The notes under the pieces are model-generated. The model was not told where the DNA came from, did no database searches, and was given only the letters and a program-made list of their open reading frames with translations. A DNA stretch of 64,000 nucleotides from NCBI RefSeq assembly GCF_001649575.2, contig NC_051446.1, forward strand, positions 18,702,168 through 18,766,167, given 5' to 3'. A program made the position numbers and the translations under genes. Below, in pieces: positions 29,858 through 40,171 of this stretch; position 1 is the stretch's first letter, and each line of letters starts with the position of its first letter. Origin of the DNA: Kryptolebias marmoratus. Taxonomy: Eukaryota > Chordata > Actinopteri > Cyprinodontiformes > Rivulidae.

Positions 29858-31436
29858 TCAGCTTTTCTTTCCCTCCAGGAGCTGCTGATCCAGTTCCCTC
29901 AGCTGCTTCAGGAAGCCCCAGTTGGGGATGATCCGCCTGTGCCTCTTCACGTGCTCGACGGCGTCCACCACCGTCATGTGCTCGTGGATCATTAGGTAGG
30001 CGAGGAAGAGAGTGGCCGACCTGCTCCGTCCCATCACACAGTGAACCAGCAGCTTATCTGGGAACAAAAAGAAGGGGTGTGTGGGGGTCAGTTAGCTTAA
30101 ATTGAAACATTTTTCACTCCGTCTTGGTGTGAGGTTGTCTTACTGTCAGGATTGCTCAGCGTGTCCCGGATGAATTTGGCCGCAGGGTAGAAATACTGGC
30201 TCAGGTCGAATGTTGGGACGTCCTCTGCGACCACACCGTAGTAAACCACGTCCATGTCCCTGTAGTAACCAGGTCCCGTGTCCACGTTGTTCCACGTCCC
30301 CTCTGCAGCGTTCAGGATGTGCGTGACCCCCAACCTCCCCAGGGTAAACCTGTCCCTTGCAGTGTCCCTGCAAGACGTCAGAGTCAACATCCTTTAATGT
30401 GTCCCTTCCAGTTTTGTTTTTTGCATTTTTTGCATCTAACTGCATATTTTGTTCTAGTTTAACAGTTCGTATATCAAAACAGTGAACTCCTTCAGGCGAT
30501 GGCTGCTAAGACTTTTGGTTTTTATTCTTTTCAAAGTCTTTACCACTATTAACAAAAAACAATCCCTTTTGAAATACACTGAGATCTCTTCATATTCTTC
30601 AAAAACAATGTTCTCGTTGAAATCTACTTCATACTTCTGCTAATTTTACTGCTGCAAATGCTAATTCTGCTACTGCTAATACTACTACTCTTAATGCTAA
30701 TTCTGCTAATGCTAATTGTAGCTAATATTCTGCTAAATTCTGCTTGCCTTTTGTTACTTTTAGTATTCAACTTGCTTTTTCTTACTTTTAGGTTTTGCTA
30801 GAGTTTTGCTCCTTTTAGCATTTTGTTAGGTGAAGTTAGGATTTTGCTACTTTTTGTTGCTAGCATTTTGCTACTTTTAGCTCGAGATTTACTGCTTTTA
30901 GCTTTTAACTCGTATTTTGCAATGTTTGGCTAGCACAGGGGCGGGCAACCCTGGTCCTCGAGGGCCACTATCCTGCATGTTTTCCTTGTTTCTCTGCTCC
31001 AACACACCTGATTTGAATCAGTGTCATTAACAGGCTTCTGCAGAACATGAAGAGGTGATTAAACCACTGAATCAGGTGTGTTGGAGCAGAGGAAACAAGG
31101 AAAACATGCAGGATGTTGGCCCTGGAGGACCAGCATTGCCTACCCTTGGGCTAGCGTTTTGCTACTTTTAGCTTTTCACCTCAGTCCTTCAGAGCTTAGC
31201 TTTCACTTTCTCTTGTTATTTGTTCCAGTTTAGTACTTTAATGCTGTTTTTTTTACTCACTCGTCTCCGATGTAGACTCCAGGCCAGACCTCGTTAACAT
31301 GAGTGTAAGCCACACTTCCACGGTTGAGGATTTTGTCCAGCTCGTATCCCCCAGGTGTGACATAATCCAGACTGGACTCTTCTTCTGCTTTCCTAACGTT
31401 TATCTGTGATCCAGCCCTTGAATTGGGAGACGCCAT
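29858..31436 (-). CDS. dusp29: dual specificity phosphatase 29 (DUPD1)
   Basis: Atypical dual-specificity phosphatase that dephosphorylates phospho-Tyr and phospho-Ser/Thr; mammalian DUSP29 is skeletal-muscle enriched. Three exons on the minus strand: 31436-31261, 30367-30144, 30057-29858, totalling 600 bases and 199 residues (human about 220). Splice phases are 2 and 1. The start is the ATG at 31436-31434; the frame stays open upstream only to a GTG. Visible: the N-terminal substrate-like strand [15 protein letters not shown], the general-acid loop EDVPTFDL with its Asp, and the P-loop [12 protein letters not shown] with catalytic Cys and Arg. The P-loop and the YTHVNEVWP and [10 protein letters not shown] blocks match DUPD1 best, and the place next to kat6b matches human synteny. 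Confidence 0.93.
30640..31190. repeat. degenerate GCTAATTCTGCTA / TTTTGCTACTTTTAGC repeats
   Basis: Within dusp29 intron 1. First come degenerate GCTAAT-TCTGCTA units (about 30645-30760), then irregular units like GCTAGCATTTTGCTACTTTT up to about 31180. The unit array is interrupted by the MITE at 30936-31148. The rest of the intron (30368-30640) has nothing recognised. Confidence 0.6.
30936..31148. mobile_element. palindromic hAT-type MITE, copy 1
   Basis: 213-base element whose two halves are inverted copies of each other. The left terminus CAGGGGCGGGCAACCCTGG pairs with the right terminus ending CATTGCCTACCCTTG, and the inner arms CTGCTCCAACACACCTGATT and AATCAGGTGTGTTGGAGCAG match over 20 bases. 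It is flanked by an 8-base target duplication with one mismatch, GGCTAGCA (30928-30935) and GGCTAGCG (31149-31156). The CAGGGG end and 8-base duplication point to the hAT superfamily. Non-coding. Confidence 0.85.
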
Positions 31437-33900
31437 TTTCTCACTGTGGCTTCCTCTCACACATGGCTTACTTTACTTGCTTGAAGAGGATGACTCTTTC
31501 TTCCTCGGCAGTGAGAAGCGGCCACACTACACTTTGTTAGTTTTAAGCATCTTTTTTTTTCCCAACACCGGGACTTTGAGGACCTTCGTTTTCGTGTCTT
31601 CAGAATTTGGTTTTCATCTCTCCGCCAGATTGTTGTGAAGCAACCCTTGAAGGCAGAACATGTTTAGCTCTGGCAGGCTCGAGTCGGGGTGCAGATTGTG
31701 TAACAACCTCTGTGACGGGCGTTGAATGCAGAGGATATTTTTAGGACCGAGATGTGGCGGGCCCTTGACCTTAGCTGCCATGCTTTTCCCGCCTGCGGGG
31801 GGGAAAAACTTCCACACAGCCAGTCTAAACACTTTAATCTCCGCTGCCGGCAGCAAGCTGTGCTTATCCAAACTTTGCGCTTTGCCAGAGGATACCCATT
31901 TTCACCGCAGTGAACGGGGGCCACTGTGAGCTCTCGCGCAGCTGTGAGAGCGACTCCTTGAAATCGCGTCAGTCTCTTTTAGCCTTCCTGCACATCTTCA
32001 GATGCTGAGAGACGGCGTGTAAGCGCAGCCTTACAACACCCGTTAAGGATGTTCTGCATCTTCTGCAGCCTCTCCTGGGGCCCCGGAGGAGAGCTGAAAC
32101 GTGTCAGACTGTTAGACAGATGAGGTTTTTCACAGGATGGCACATGCCTTTGATTCCCCATTATATGATATGCACGGTCCATTCAGAGATCTAAATGCAG
32201 AGGGCCCCCCTCCCCGTAAAAAAAAAGTGAAAGAGCGTGATGATGACTGTGTTGCAGGATGAAGCTGCTAACATGTCAGACTGAGTTTTCACACCATCAG
32301 ACTCTTTTTTATTTTGCCCTCATATCTTTATACCCTGCCATCATTCATTCTGACAGTGAGATCATTAAACCTGTGATATCCAATTCCTTTTATTTTGACA
32401 GCATCTTCTTTTTTTCCCAGTGAGCTCTGGAGAACATTTCTTATTAAGATGGCTTCAGCGTTTCATCTCTTTTCAAAGTCTGACCTGAATCTGTATACAC
32501 ACTCACAAGCACCATGGCATAATTTTGTCATTTTGAATCAAGCCGTTTTAGACATATTACAGTTTTAACGCTAACATCACTGGACTGCGGCGGTTAAGAT
32601 GCTCTGTTTTTTTGGGGAGGGGGATGTGAAGTGGAGCGTTGTTTATTTATAGGCCTTCTCCGTCTCTGTGTTGTTTAAGTTCAGCGGGGGTCTTGACAGT
32701 TGATGATGCTGAGTTTTAAGGCACGAGCTTGAAAAAATATATATACAAGCGTTTTGCTTTTGTTTTTTATGCATCCTCTCATATTTTGCAGGTTAAGATT
32801 AAGAACTGCAATTCAAGATGTCTGCATTGTGAAGCTGCACATTAGTTTCTCTCAAGAACCATTTTATCTAAAATGCAATTCTGATCAACATCATTGGCAC
32901 CTTTTGAATTTTAAGTGCAGATTTTAGTAAAAGCAAATAAATCAAAATTCTGTAGTTGGAAAATATGAAGCTATAACAACAATAATAATAATAATATAAT
33001 TAATTAAATGCTTAGTATTCCTTGAGGAAATGCATGTTGTCTGCCATTTTTAATACCAGTTTTGGACCAAGAACATCTTGATCGGAGATCTGACGGCGTT
33101 ACAGCCATTTTGGTCAAATCTTGTAAAATAACATCAGGCACAATCTCATAAGACATCGCAGTTACTTGCTTAATCTGGTAGCGATTAGAGTATGCGTTCT
33201 GAATGACTGTCAGCTACTAACAGGCCAAATTTCAGCTCAGTATTTGTAAAATTGGTTTGAGTTTTAGCCATTTCAGTTGGCGGCCTTATTGGTTTGGGTT
33301 GACGCGAATCCTTTAAGACATGAACTGCAGGCTTTTTGAAATCATTTACAATGGACAGAGGAAATCAAAGTAAATCTTTGTCAGAATGCAAAGCAGCAGT
33401 TTGATTAAAAGTGACAAAATGAAGCCTGTATGAATAAAAAATTAAGCATTTCTACAACCATTTCCTAACTCTAACCCACTTTATTTGCCAAAGGTTTACA
33501 CAAAGATCTTGCATGATCAGTTAGCACTTGGACTGTGTGCCTTTAGTTCTATATCTGTAAAACTGACTGAGTTGTAGTCATTTCTGTGTTTTATAAACAC
33601 GATTAACTATGGCAGCCATCTTGGATTGGGTTGACTCCCATGTAAGGACAAGTTTTAGATGATTGAAGTTAGTTTTCTTTATTGCCAAACCTTCAGGCCT
33701 GCCTTACAGACTTAAAAGGCCACAATAACAACATATTGATTGATACAGTTGGTTTTTAACTGGTTAATTGCATAAAACTTGTGAGTTCCTTTTCAATGTT
33801 TACTGAAAAAACAACAATCCAGCTATTTTAAGAAGAAGAAATTTTCACTGCAATGACTTCTGCATTGCGAAATAAAAAGCCCATGAAAATGAAACATCTA
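31437..33900. other. intergenic region between dusp29 and the next DUSP
   Basis: No gene recognised. Mixed open frames at 31610-31930 on both strands have no family similarity. It contains two short inverted copies of the dispersed repeat family (about 33040-33330 and 33480-33660). Candidate poly(A) signal for the next minus-strand gene: TTTATT at 33678-33683 (AATAAA on the minus strand). Confidence 0.6.
33040..33660 (-). repeat. dispersed repeat family, copies 4 and 5 (inverted)
   Basis: Two partial copies. Landmarks: GCATGTTGTCTGCCATTTTT near 33030 and CTACTAACAGGCCAAATTTC near 33216; then AAAGATCTTGCATGATCAGT near 33501 and GGCAGCCATCTTGGATTGGG near 33611. Confidence 0.6.
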
Positions 33901-35642
33901 TTATGTGCTTTTTCTTTGCGAGGCCAAAGTGGAGTCCAGGTGACAGAGCTGGTTGAGAAACCTGACGTTTGGGAGGATGTTTCTGCTCCTGCGAACAACC
34001 TCCACCGCCTCCACGAGCGGGAGGCTTTCTTTGATCATGAGGAAGGCCAGCACAAGAGTGGCAGAGCGGCTGATTCCTCGAGCACAGTGGACGAGAACCT
34101 TACCTGAACGGGCAAAAGACAAAACACTTTTACATGTTCAGCTGTGAGCTCTACGGCCTCCGTAATGGGACTGAATGCGAACTGTATAATCTGGAGAGCT
34201 GAAGCTGAAATCTCAAATGTTTCAAATATAAAACAACATACAGTATGTCACCAAGGTCTGGCAAAATGAGTCACAATGAGGAAATTTTCAATATTAAGTA
34301 TATTATTTTCCAATTCCCCATCTCAGAATCTTCAAAATGACATGTAGTTTGTTGAAATTTGGCGATTTATCACCTGCCAACAAGTTAGTTTTGTTTATGA
34401 GAGTGCCAGTTTGAAAACTCAATTTTTTTGTGAACTCCAGTCATATATTTAAAATAAAAAAATCCCCAAGCTTCACAGTGATAAACATTATATGAAGGGA
34501 TTTCCCAGTGCTACAGCAGCCAGCAGAGAAAAATGGTCAATTTCAAAGTAAAATTCAAAGGATTAGAATTAAAAGGAGAATTTCTGAAGACATACCTGTA
34601 AGAAAACTTAGATTTAAAGGTGTATTAGGAGTAATATATGCTATTTTTGTTACTGGGATCGCTCAATGTTGTTTTTATGGACACTTCAATTGAACTTTTG
34701 CAAAGTTCAGTTGCAAAAATCAATAATTTTGCACAGCAGCTCTGTGCTCATCCCAACTCGGGTCATCCCAACTTGGCAGCCCAGGTCAATATATGTAAAA
34801 ACAAATAGATGGATAGAGATGTGGATAAATTCATCTGTACCCTTTTGTTAAAGAAAGAAGAGAACTTGTTGTTTTGTTGCACAATCATTTGAGGCATTCA
34901 CCGCAGTCCAGCGGTTTCTGTCTGTCTCTCTGAGACTCAAATGTTTATGATGTTAAACTGGCAGCATAAAACTATTGTAATTATATATCACTAAATAAAG
35001 ATTTAAGCATGCATAAAATGTTGATTATTTTCATTTTTTTTTTGCAAATATTAATTTTATAAAACTGCTTGTTAAAAATCTACTTTGAATGTTGCTTTTA
35101 AGTGGTTTGTTGTTTGGGGAAGAAGTGCTGCTTTTTCCGAGCGTGCAGTGAAGTACTCAGAGAAATGGACTCAGGACAGACAGAGAGGTTCGTTTTAAAA
35201 CCGAGAAAGAATGTTTTCTTCTGAGCTAAAACAAAGAAAGTTGACAGTAAAAGCATTGGAAGTCCATGGATGTCAAACTAAGATTCTGTTGCTGCTAATT
35301 TATGGTGAGTTTGGTACATTATGTGAAAACAAAATTGCGGGAGTGCAATGCTAGCGGCTAGCGGCTAACGCTTCTCACTGTAACTTTGAGTGCTATTTTT
35401 TCCATGTAAATTGCATCTAAAGCGTTAAGAAAAGCAGAGTAATGAGTTAAATGAGTGCTGAATTTACTTATAAAAATGTTCTAACTCTAGTTCCCACTTG
35501 GGGCCCACTTGTTGTCATGTTAAAGACCTCCACAAAGTTTACAGGTATCCTGTTGGTAAGGAGTTTTTATATAAATTTGTTTTGTGCTGACAGGAAAAAC
35601 ATGGTTACAATTTTAATTGTGATGCTTTGTGAAAAAAAAACG

Positions 35643-35681
<39 letters not shown>

Positions 35682-38217
35682 GTTGAACCTTGTCCTGCTG
35701 TGCACAGGTTATTTTCTTCCCCTTCACCCTGTGATGACCATTGGTAGAAGCTGAACTCCACCCAGGGAAGGCAAGCCTCCACCAGGATCGAAGATGTCTG
35801 TTTGTGATGTGTAGAGATTCTGATCTGCCCTGGATGGCCTAAGAGCTGGGATATCTGCTGACTGGTAGGACAGCCGCCTCTTTACTCTTGTATTACCTGC
35901 AGGGAGGAGAGGAACTTGGAGGCCTTTGGGTCTTTTTGTTGTAGTTTAACACTATGCAGACTGAGTAAAATCCTGAGTGAGTGTTTTTGTTTTATTTTCT
36001 TTAATAACCTTTTCATTTTGGGGGCCATACTTTTATTTCTTGTACACTATTTGAATGGTGGATAATGTATTCCACGTCAATTGGTTAATACGTGTAAATT
36101 GTTCAAACCTTCAGTTTTTTGTCATTAGTCATACTCTGCTCCAGTAGACGAATTCTTGAACTGGATCATTATTATTCTATGCTTTATGGTTTAAACCCTG
36201 TCACCTAATGGAGGTGTTACAGACTTCTTCACCTGTCGACAGGTATTGGTCCACTCCTCTTCACCACACTGCTCCAGCTGACCCAGGTTTGAAGGGTTCC
36301 TTCTCCAGACTGAGTGTTTCAGCTCTTTCTTTAGATCAGGGGTGGGCAACCCTGGTCCTGGAGAGCCACTATCCTGCATGTTTTACATGTTTCTCTGCTC
36401 CAACACCTGATTTGAATCAGGGTGTTATTAACAGGCTTCTGCAGAACATAAAGATTTAATTTAACCACTGAATCAGGAGTGTTGGAGCAGGGAAACAAGT
36501 AAAACATGCAGGATAGTGGCTCTCCAGGACCAGGGTTGCCTACCCTATTATAGATGCTCAACAGGATTTAGATCAGGGCTCAGAAGGCCACTTCAGAATA
36601 GTCCAACTTTCTTACATGTTTTTAGTCATTATCTTGTTAAAGGGCCCATGACCTGCGACAGAGACCCAGCTTTCTAACACTGGACAGCACATTTTGCTCC
36701 AGAATGCCTTGATAGTCTTGAGATTTCTTTGTACTCTGCACAGACACGCTGTGTCAGGTGCAGCAAAGCAGGTCCTGAACAGAACCGAGCCTCCTCCGTG
36801 TTCCGCTGTAGGTACAGCGTTCTTCTGTTTGTAGAAATGTCATGTTTGGGTCTGTGGACATGGAGCTGATGTTGCCAAAAAGCTCCAGTTTTGTCTGATC
36901 TGTCCGAAGAACATTCTCCCAAGATATCTGCGTGGTCTGTGTGGGTTTTTTTTCTTTCACTTAAATTATTTTATTTAAAATGGGCACAAAATGAAGCAAC
37001 ATTTTATTTTAAAAATATGAATTTTATTCTCCTAAACATCTCGATTTACTCATATTTATTCATTACCTTCTTTATTATTGTGGTGATTTGGTTTTTTTCC
37101 TGTGTTTTGTTTTATTTCTGTTTTAGTTTATTGGTTTGTGTTTAGTTTCTGTTTTCTTGTTTTTCACTTTCTCATTCCTCCTCAGTCTATTTCTCTCTCT
37201 GCATTCCTGCCACGCCCACTTACACCTGTCAAAGCCTGGTAATCATGTCACCTGTCTCCACTTACCTGATTATCCTCAGCACTTTAAAACCCGGTCATTT
37301 CTGTCTATACTCCGCTGGTCCATTGTTGTTGTTTTGCCTGTTGTCTTGCCGTCTGTTCCTGGTTCTGTTGCTCCGTGTCCATGTTCCGTTTGTCTTTTTG
37401 TTTTGCTGCCACGTCAGCTGTTTGTTTTCATTTTGTTTCTTTAGTTTAATAAATTAGTTTTTTGTTCCTTTAATTATGAGTCTGCGTTCTGGGTTCGCCT
37501 TCGTATCTACCGTTCCTGACAATTATCTCCAACAAATACAAGACATGTAATTTTTTTGTCAAAAGTTTGCAGATTTTTGTTGAAATTTGGTTGTTACCTG
37601 CCTCCATCGTGATGTGATTCAAAGGTTTCGTACCTTTCTGACGCAGAGCTTCGTGAATGAAATCTGCTGTCTCCATGAAGAATGGGCTCAAGTCGAAATC
37701 CCTGCAGTCTGGTGCTTCGATTCCACGATACTGTATGTTGGTGTCTTCGTAGAAATGCGGCCCAGTGTCAATGTGCCGTGGGCCATCTGCAGCGTTCACT
37801 ACATGTGTTATTTCCAGATTCTTTATCAGCGTTTTATCCTGAGCTGTGGCCCTGTGAATATCATAAGAGATGATAGAGGGACGTGTCAGTTGCAGCCTTT
37901 TTTTTTTTCTCTGCCTGTTGCCATCTCTGGAAGCATATGTCGGCAAAATGCATCACTCGTGACTCAAATGTACAGATTTCATGTTCGCCTCGTCAGTTGG
38001 CCAAATAACGCGACTTGTTTGCAGCAACAGTTTCACAATCGGATTCAGCACGTTGCAGCAGGGGCCCCCACGGCGAGATTGTCACTTACGCATCCCCGAC
38101 GAAGAGGTTGGGCCAAACCTCATTGACAGCTCCGGTGGGGCGCCTGTTTTTCAGCAGAAGGCTGAGCAGATCGCAGGTGGGTGGTGTCTGATCCGTTGAC
38201 TCCTCCTCTGACCTCAT
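33901..38217 (-). CDS. DUSP13/DUSP29-family phosphatase (paralogue unassigned)
   Basis: Second atypical DUSP of the array. Exons on the minus strand: 38217-38090, 37851-37634, 34103-33901, totalling 549 bases and 182 residues. Phases are 2 and 1, as in its neighbours. The start ATG at 38217 follows an in-frame stop upstream. Visible: [24 protein letters not shown], the acid loop APDCRDFDL with Asp kept, and the P-loop [20 protein letters not shown] with Cys and Arg. The Arg at the second variable P-loop position differs from the Met/Val of its neighbours. It resembles the testis-type DUSP13 (TMDP) slightly more than dusp29, but I cannot assign orthology. Intron 2 is 3.5 kb and carries transposon debris. 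Confidence 0.88.
35644..35679. repeat. (TA)n microsatellite
   Basis: About 18 TA units in the intron of the second DUSP gene. Confidence 0.9.
36150..36956 (-). mobile_element. Tc1-like transposon remnant
   Basis: Degenerate transposase remnant, coding strand minus. The protein pieces LEQCGEEEW (about 36250-36285) and [16 protein letters not shown] (about 36870-36920) match Tc1 transposases. The nucleotide phrases GGTTCCTTCTCCAGACTGAG and AAGGCCACTTCAGAATAG are typical of fish Tc1 copies. Frames are broken and no intact transposase remains. A MITE interrupts it at 36337-36547. Confidence 0.75.
36337..36547. mobile_element. palindromic hAT-type MITE, copy 2
   Basis: 211-base element closely similar to the copy at 30936. 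It begins CAGGGGTGGGCAACCCTGGT and ends with the inverted AGGGTTGCCTACCCTA. The flanking 8-mers CTTTAGAT (36329-36336) and TTATAGAT (36548-36555) look like a decayed target duplication. Removing the element restores a normal Tc1 sequence, so it inserted into the Tc1 remnant. Confidence 0.85.
37100..37522 (+). repeat. possible LTR-type or other interspersed repeat
   Basis: T-rich stretch with a TTTAAAACC box (37283), an AATAAA (37447-37452) and an end reading TATGAGTCTGCGTTCTGGG then CGTTCCTGAC. This composition resembles the promoter/poly(A) arrangement of a solo LTR found in fish, but I see no matching left end or target duplication. Tentative. Confidence 0.3.
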
Positions 38218-40171
38218 ATCCTCCTCACTGTTGGAATATAATTATCACCGTTCGTACCGTCAACTTAATATGCACGCAACTTTCTAAAACCTGATCCAGG
38301 ATGGGGGCGGGGTGGGTAATTCAGCGTTTCGAGTTTCTCCTTTTCTTCTCAGATTTTGGAAAGCTGTGCAGTAAACCGTCTCCGTACTGCCGCGGCGCTC
38401 TGAGCTGGATCTCAGTGTTGCTGGAATGAAACAGCTGAACATACCGTAGACTGGGCAGAGGCAGCGCGGGCTATTTATTCCTCTGACGACTGCGACAGAA
38501 GCCAGGCTGCTTGTGTTGGTGCTTCAAGCGATTCAGAACGCGTTGGGAAGCCAAAGTCGGGATTAAAACCACAACCAAGCCGTCTTCTAATGTTGAACAA
38601 ATCACCTAAAGAGGCTAAACCAATGAATAAGCCATAGGGTGTATTCTACCAAAAAAAAAACTATTAAAAACGTCCATTTGTTGATATAGTTACAGACGTG
38701 TGAGGTCGACAAATCAACCTTCATGGTGCGTTCCAGGAACATTCCCTAAAAGTTATTTTGGTGGAACTATACACACAAGCTGTTTTAAACCTTCTGCGTT
38801 TATTTTCACTCTCTGAAGGCTATTTTGTGAATCAGATGGAAATTGGCCTGTAGTGCAACGACAAACGAACCTAATGAGGACACGAACTATGATGTTTTGT
38901 TGTCCCCTTACAGCTGTAGATACTGCGTCAGATGACACAGAGCCCAAAAGGTTAAAGAAAACCAACCAACTCAAGCTTTAATTTGCTCTTGTATCAATTA
39001 CTCACTAATTTGGAAACACACATCGGTGCATTTACAAATTGCTGCATGCAGGAGACAGAGCTTTTAGCGTTGTTGCTCCCAAATTATGGAACAATTTGCC
39101 GTTCCATATCAGAAGTGCCCCTTTGTCTTTTGTCCTTTCAATACTTTGAATATTTATTGATTTTTATCTGTGCCAGCACTTTGTCGCAGCTACTGTTGTT
39201 TTAAAGTGCTTTATAAATAAAGTAGTAGTAGTACTATTTATTTATACTTTATACTATTCCTTTAATTTTGTTTAGATCTTCCTTTTGAAAAATGTTTCTA
39301 TGGGGGGCAATAAAGTACATTTGATTTGATATGATACAGTTAATATCCAGTGCTTTTGGTTTTGTTTGAAATAGACATTTATTGACTTCCTCAGACTCTG
39401 GTCTCCTGCCTGCCAGCCTTCATGTTGGTACAGATGAAGCTGCTTCTCCCCCAGTTTTTAAACTTGAGTTTTTGCTCCCCAGTTTTTTTACTTAAAAACC
39501 TGTTATCACAAGCAGCAATAAGATGAAACCATGTAGTATTTATTGATTTTAATTGGTGCGCCCAAACCAAAAGCCTCCACAGCATTTTTAGGAGTTTTAT
39601 TAAACTCTTGTCGTATACCGTCTGTTTGAAAACTACTGTAGCGTGGGAGTTAGTGAGCTGCCTTCTGATAGAGGCCTACTTTGTTTTTTTACATTACAGT
39701 TTGTATTACTAACTGAGAACAGGAAATCTTTGGGGGACATTGCCCCTGACTTCCTGTTATTGACGCTGCTGATGGTGTTTAGAAAAGTCACAAAAGGAAA
39801 ATGCGTATATCTCTAATTATGTGGGCCAATTTGCTTACTTGATTCCTATTCTAAGCCCTTCAAATTGTTCTCTTACTATTCTTTAAACCTTTTGCACCTT
39901 TGTTTATTGTTCTGCTTTGTTCTGTAACTGTAAAACAACCTTTCCTCAAGTAAATCTCACTCTTGTTTTGTCTAAAGTAATTACTGGTTTCGATCTTTAT
40001 ATCCGGCTTTTATTTTTTTACACAAAGATGGATTTTATCTTGCTAAGTAAAAACAATAAATAGGTTTTACATTCATATCGTTGTTGTTCTAAAAGTTTGA
40101 AGCGCAGATATCAACAGCAGGCAACAATATAACAAGGATTATTTAACTCCATTTATCAACGCTCCAGCTGC
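38218..40171. other. intergenic region between second and third DUSP
   Basis: No gene. It holds a LINE tail at 39054-39235. The stretch 38300-38560 is GC-richer and is the likely promoter region of the second DUSP. Candidate poly(A) signal for the third DUSP: TTTATT near 40008-40013 (AATAAA on the minus strand). Confidence 0.6.
39054..39235 (+). mobile_element. LINE 3' end remnant (L2/CR1-like)
   Basis: In one frame the DNA reads DRAFSVVAPKLWNNLPFHIR then SAPL, the conserved C-terminal end of fish L2/Rex-type reverse-transcriptase ORFs. It is followed by a 3' tail ending AAAGTGCTTTATAAATAAAG and GTA repeats. Only the tail survives, which is usual for 5'-truncated LINE copies. Confidence 0.7.

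Larger units (their letters stand above)
34104..37633 (-). other. 3.5 kb intron of the second DUSP
   Basis: Holds a (TA)n run at 35644-35679, a Tc1-like remnant with a MITE inside it (36150-36956), and a possible LTR-type repeat (about 37100-37522). The rest, 34104-36150, shows only AT-rich sequence; GCTAGCGGCTAGCGGCTAACG near 35350 is a small direct repeat. Confidence 0.7.

Noticed and set aside
31614..31929. overlapping open frames on both strands upstream of dusp29
   Set aside because: No similarity to known proteins and no splice links; probably dusp29 upstream sequence.
33853..34107. plus-strand open frame over the second DUSP last exon
   Set aside because: Antisense shadow of the P-loop exon.
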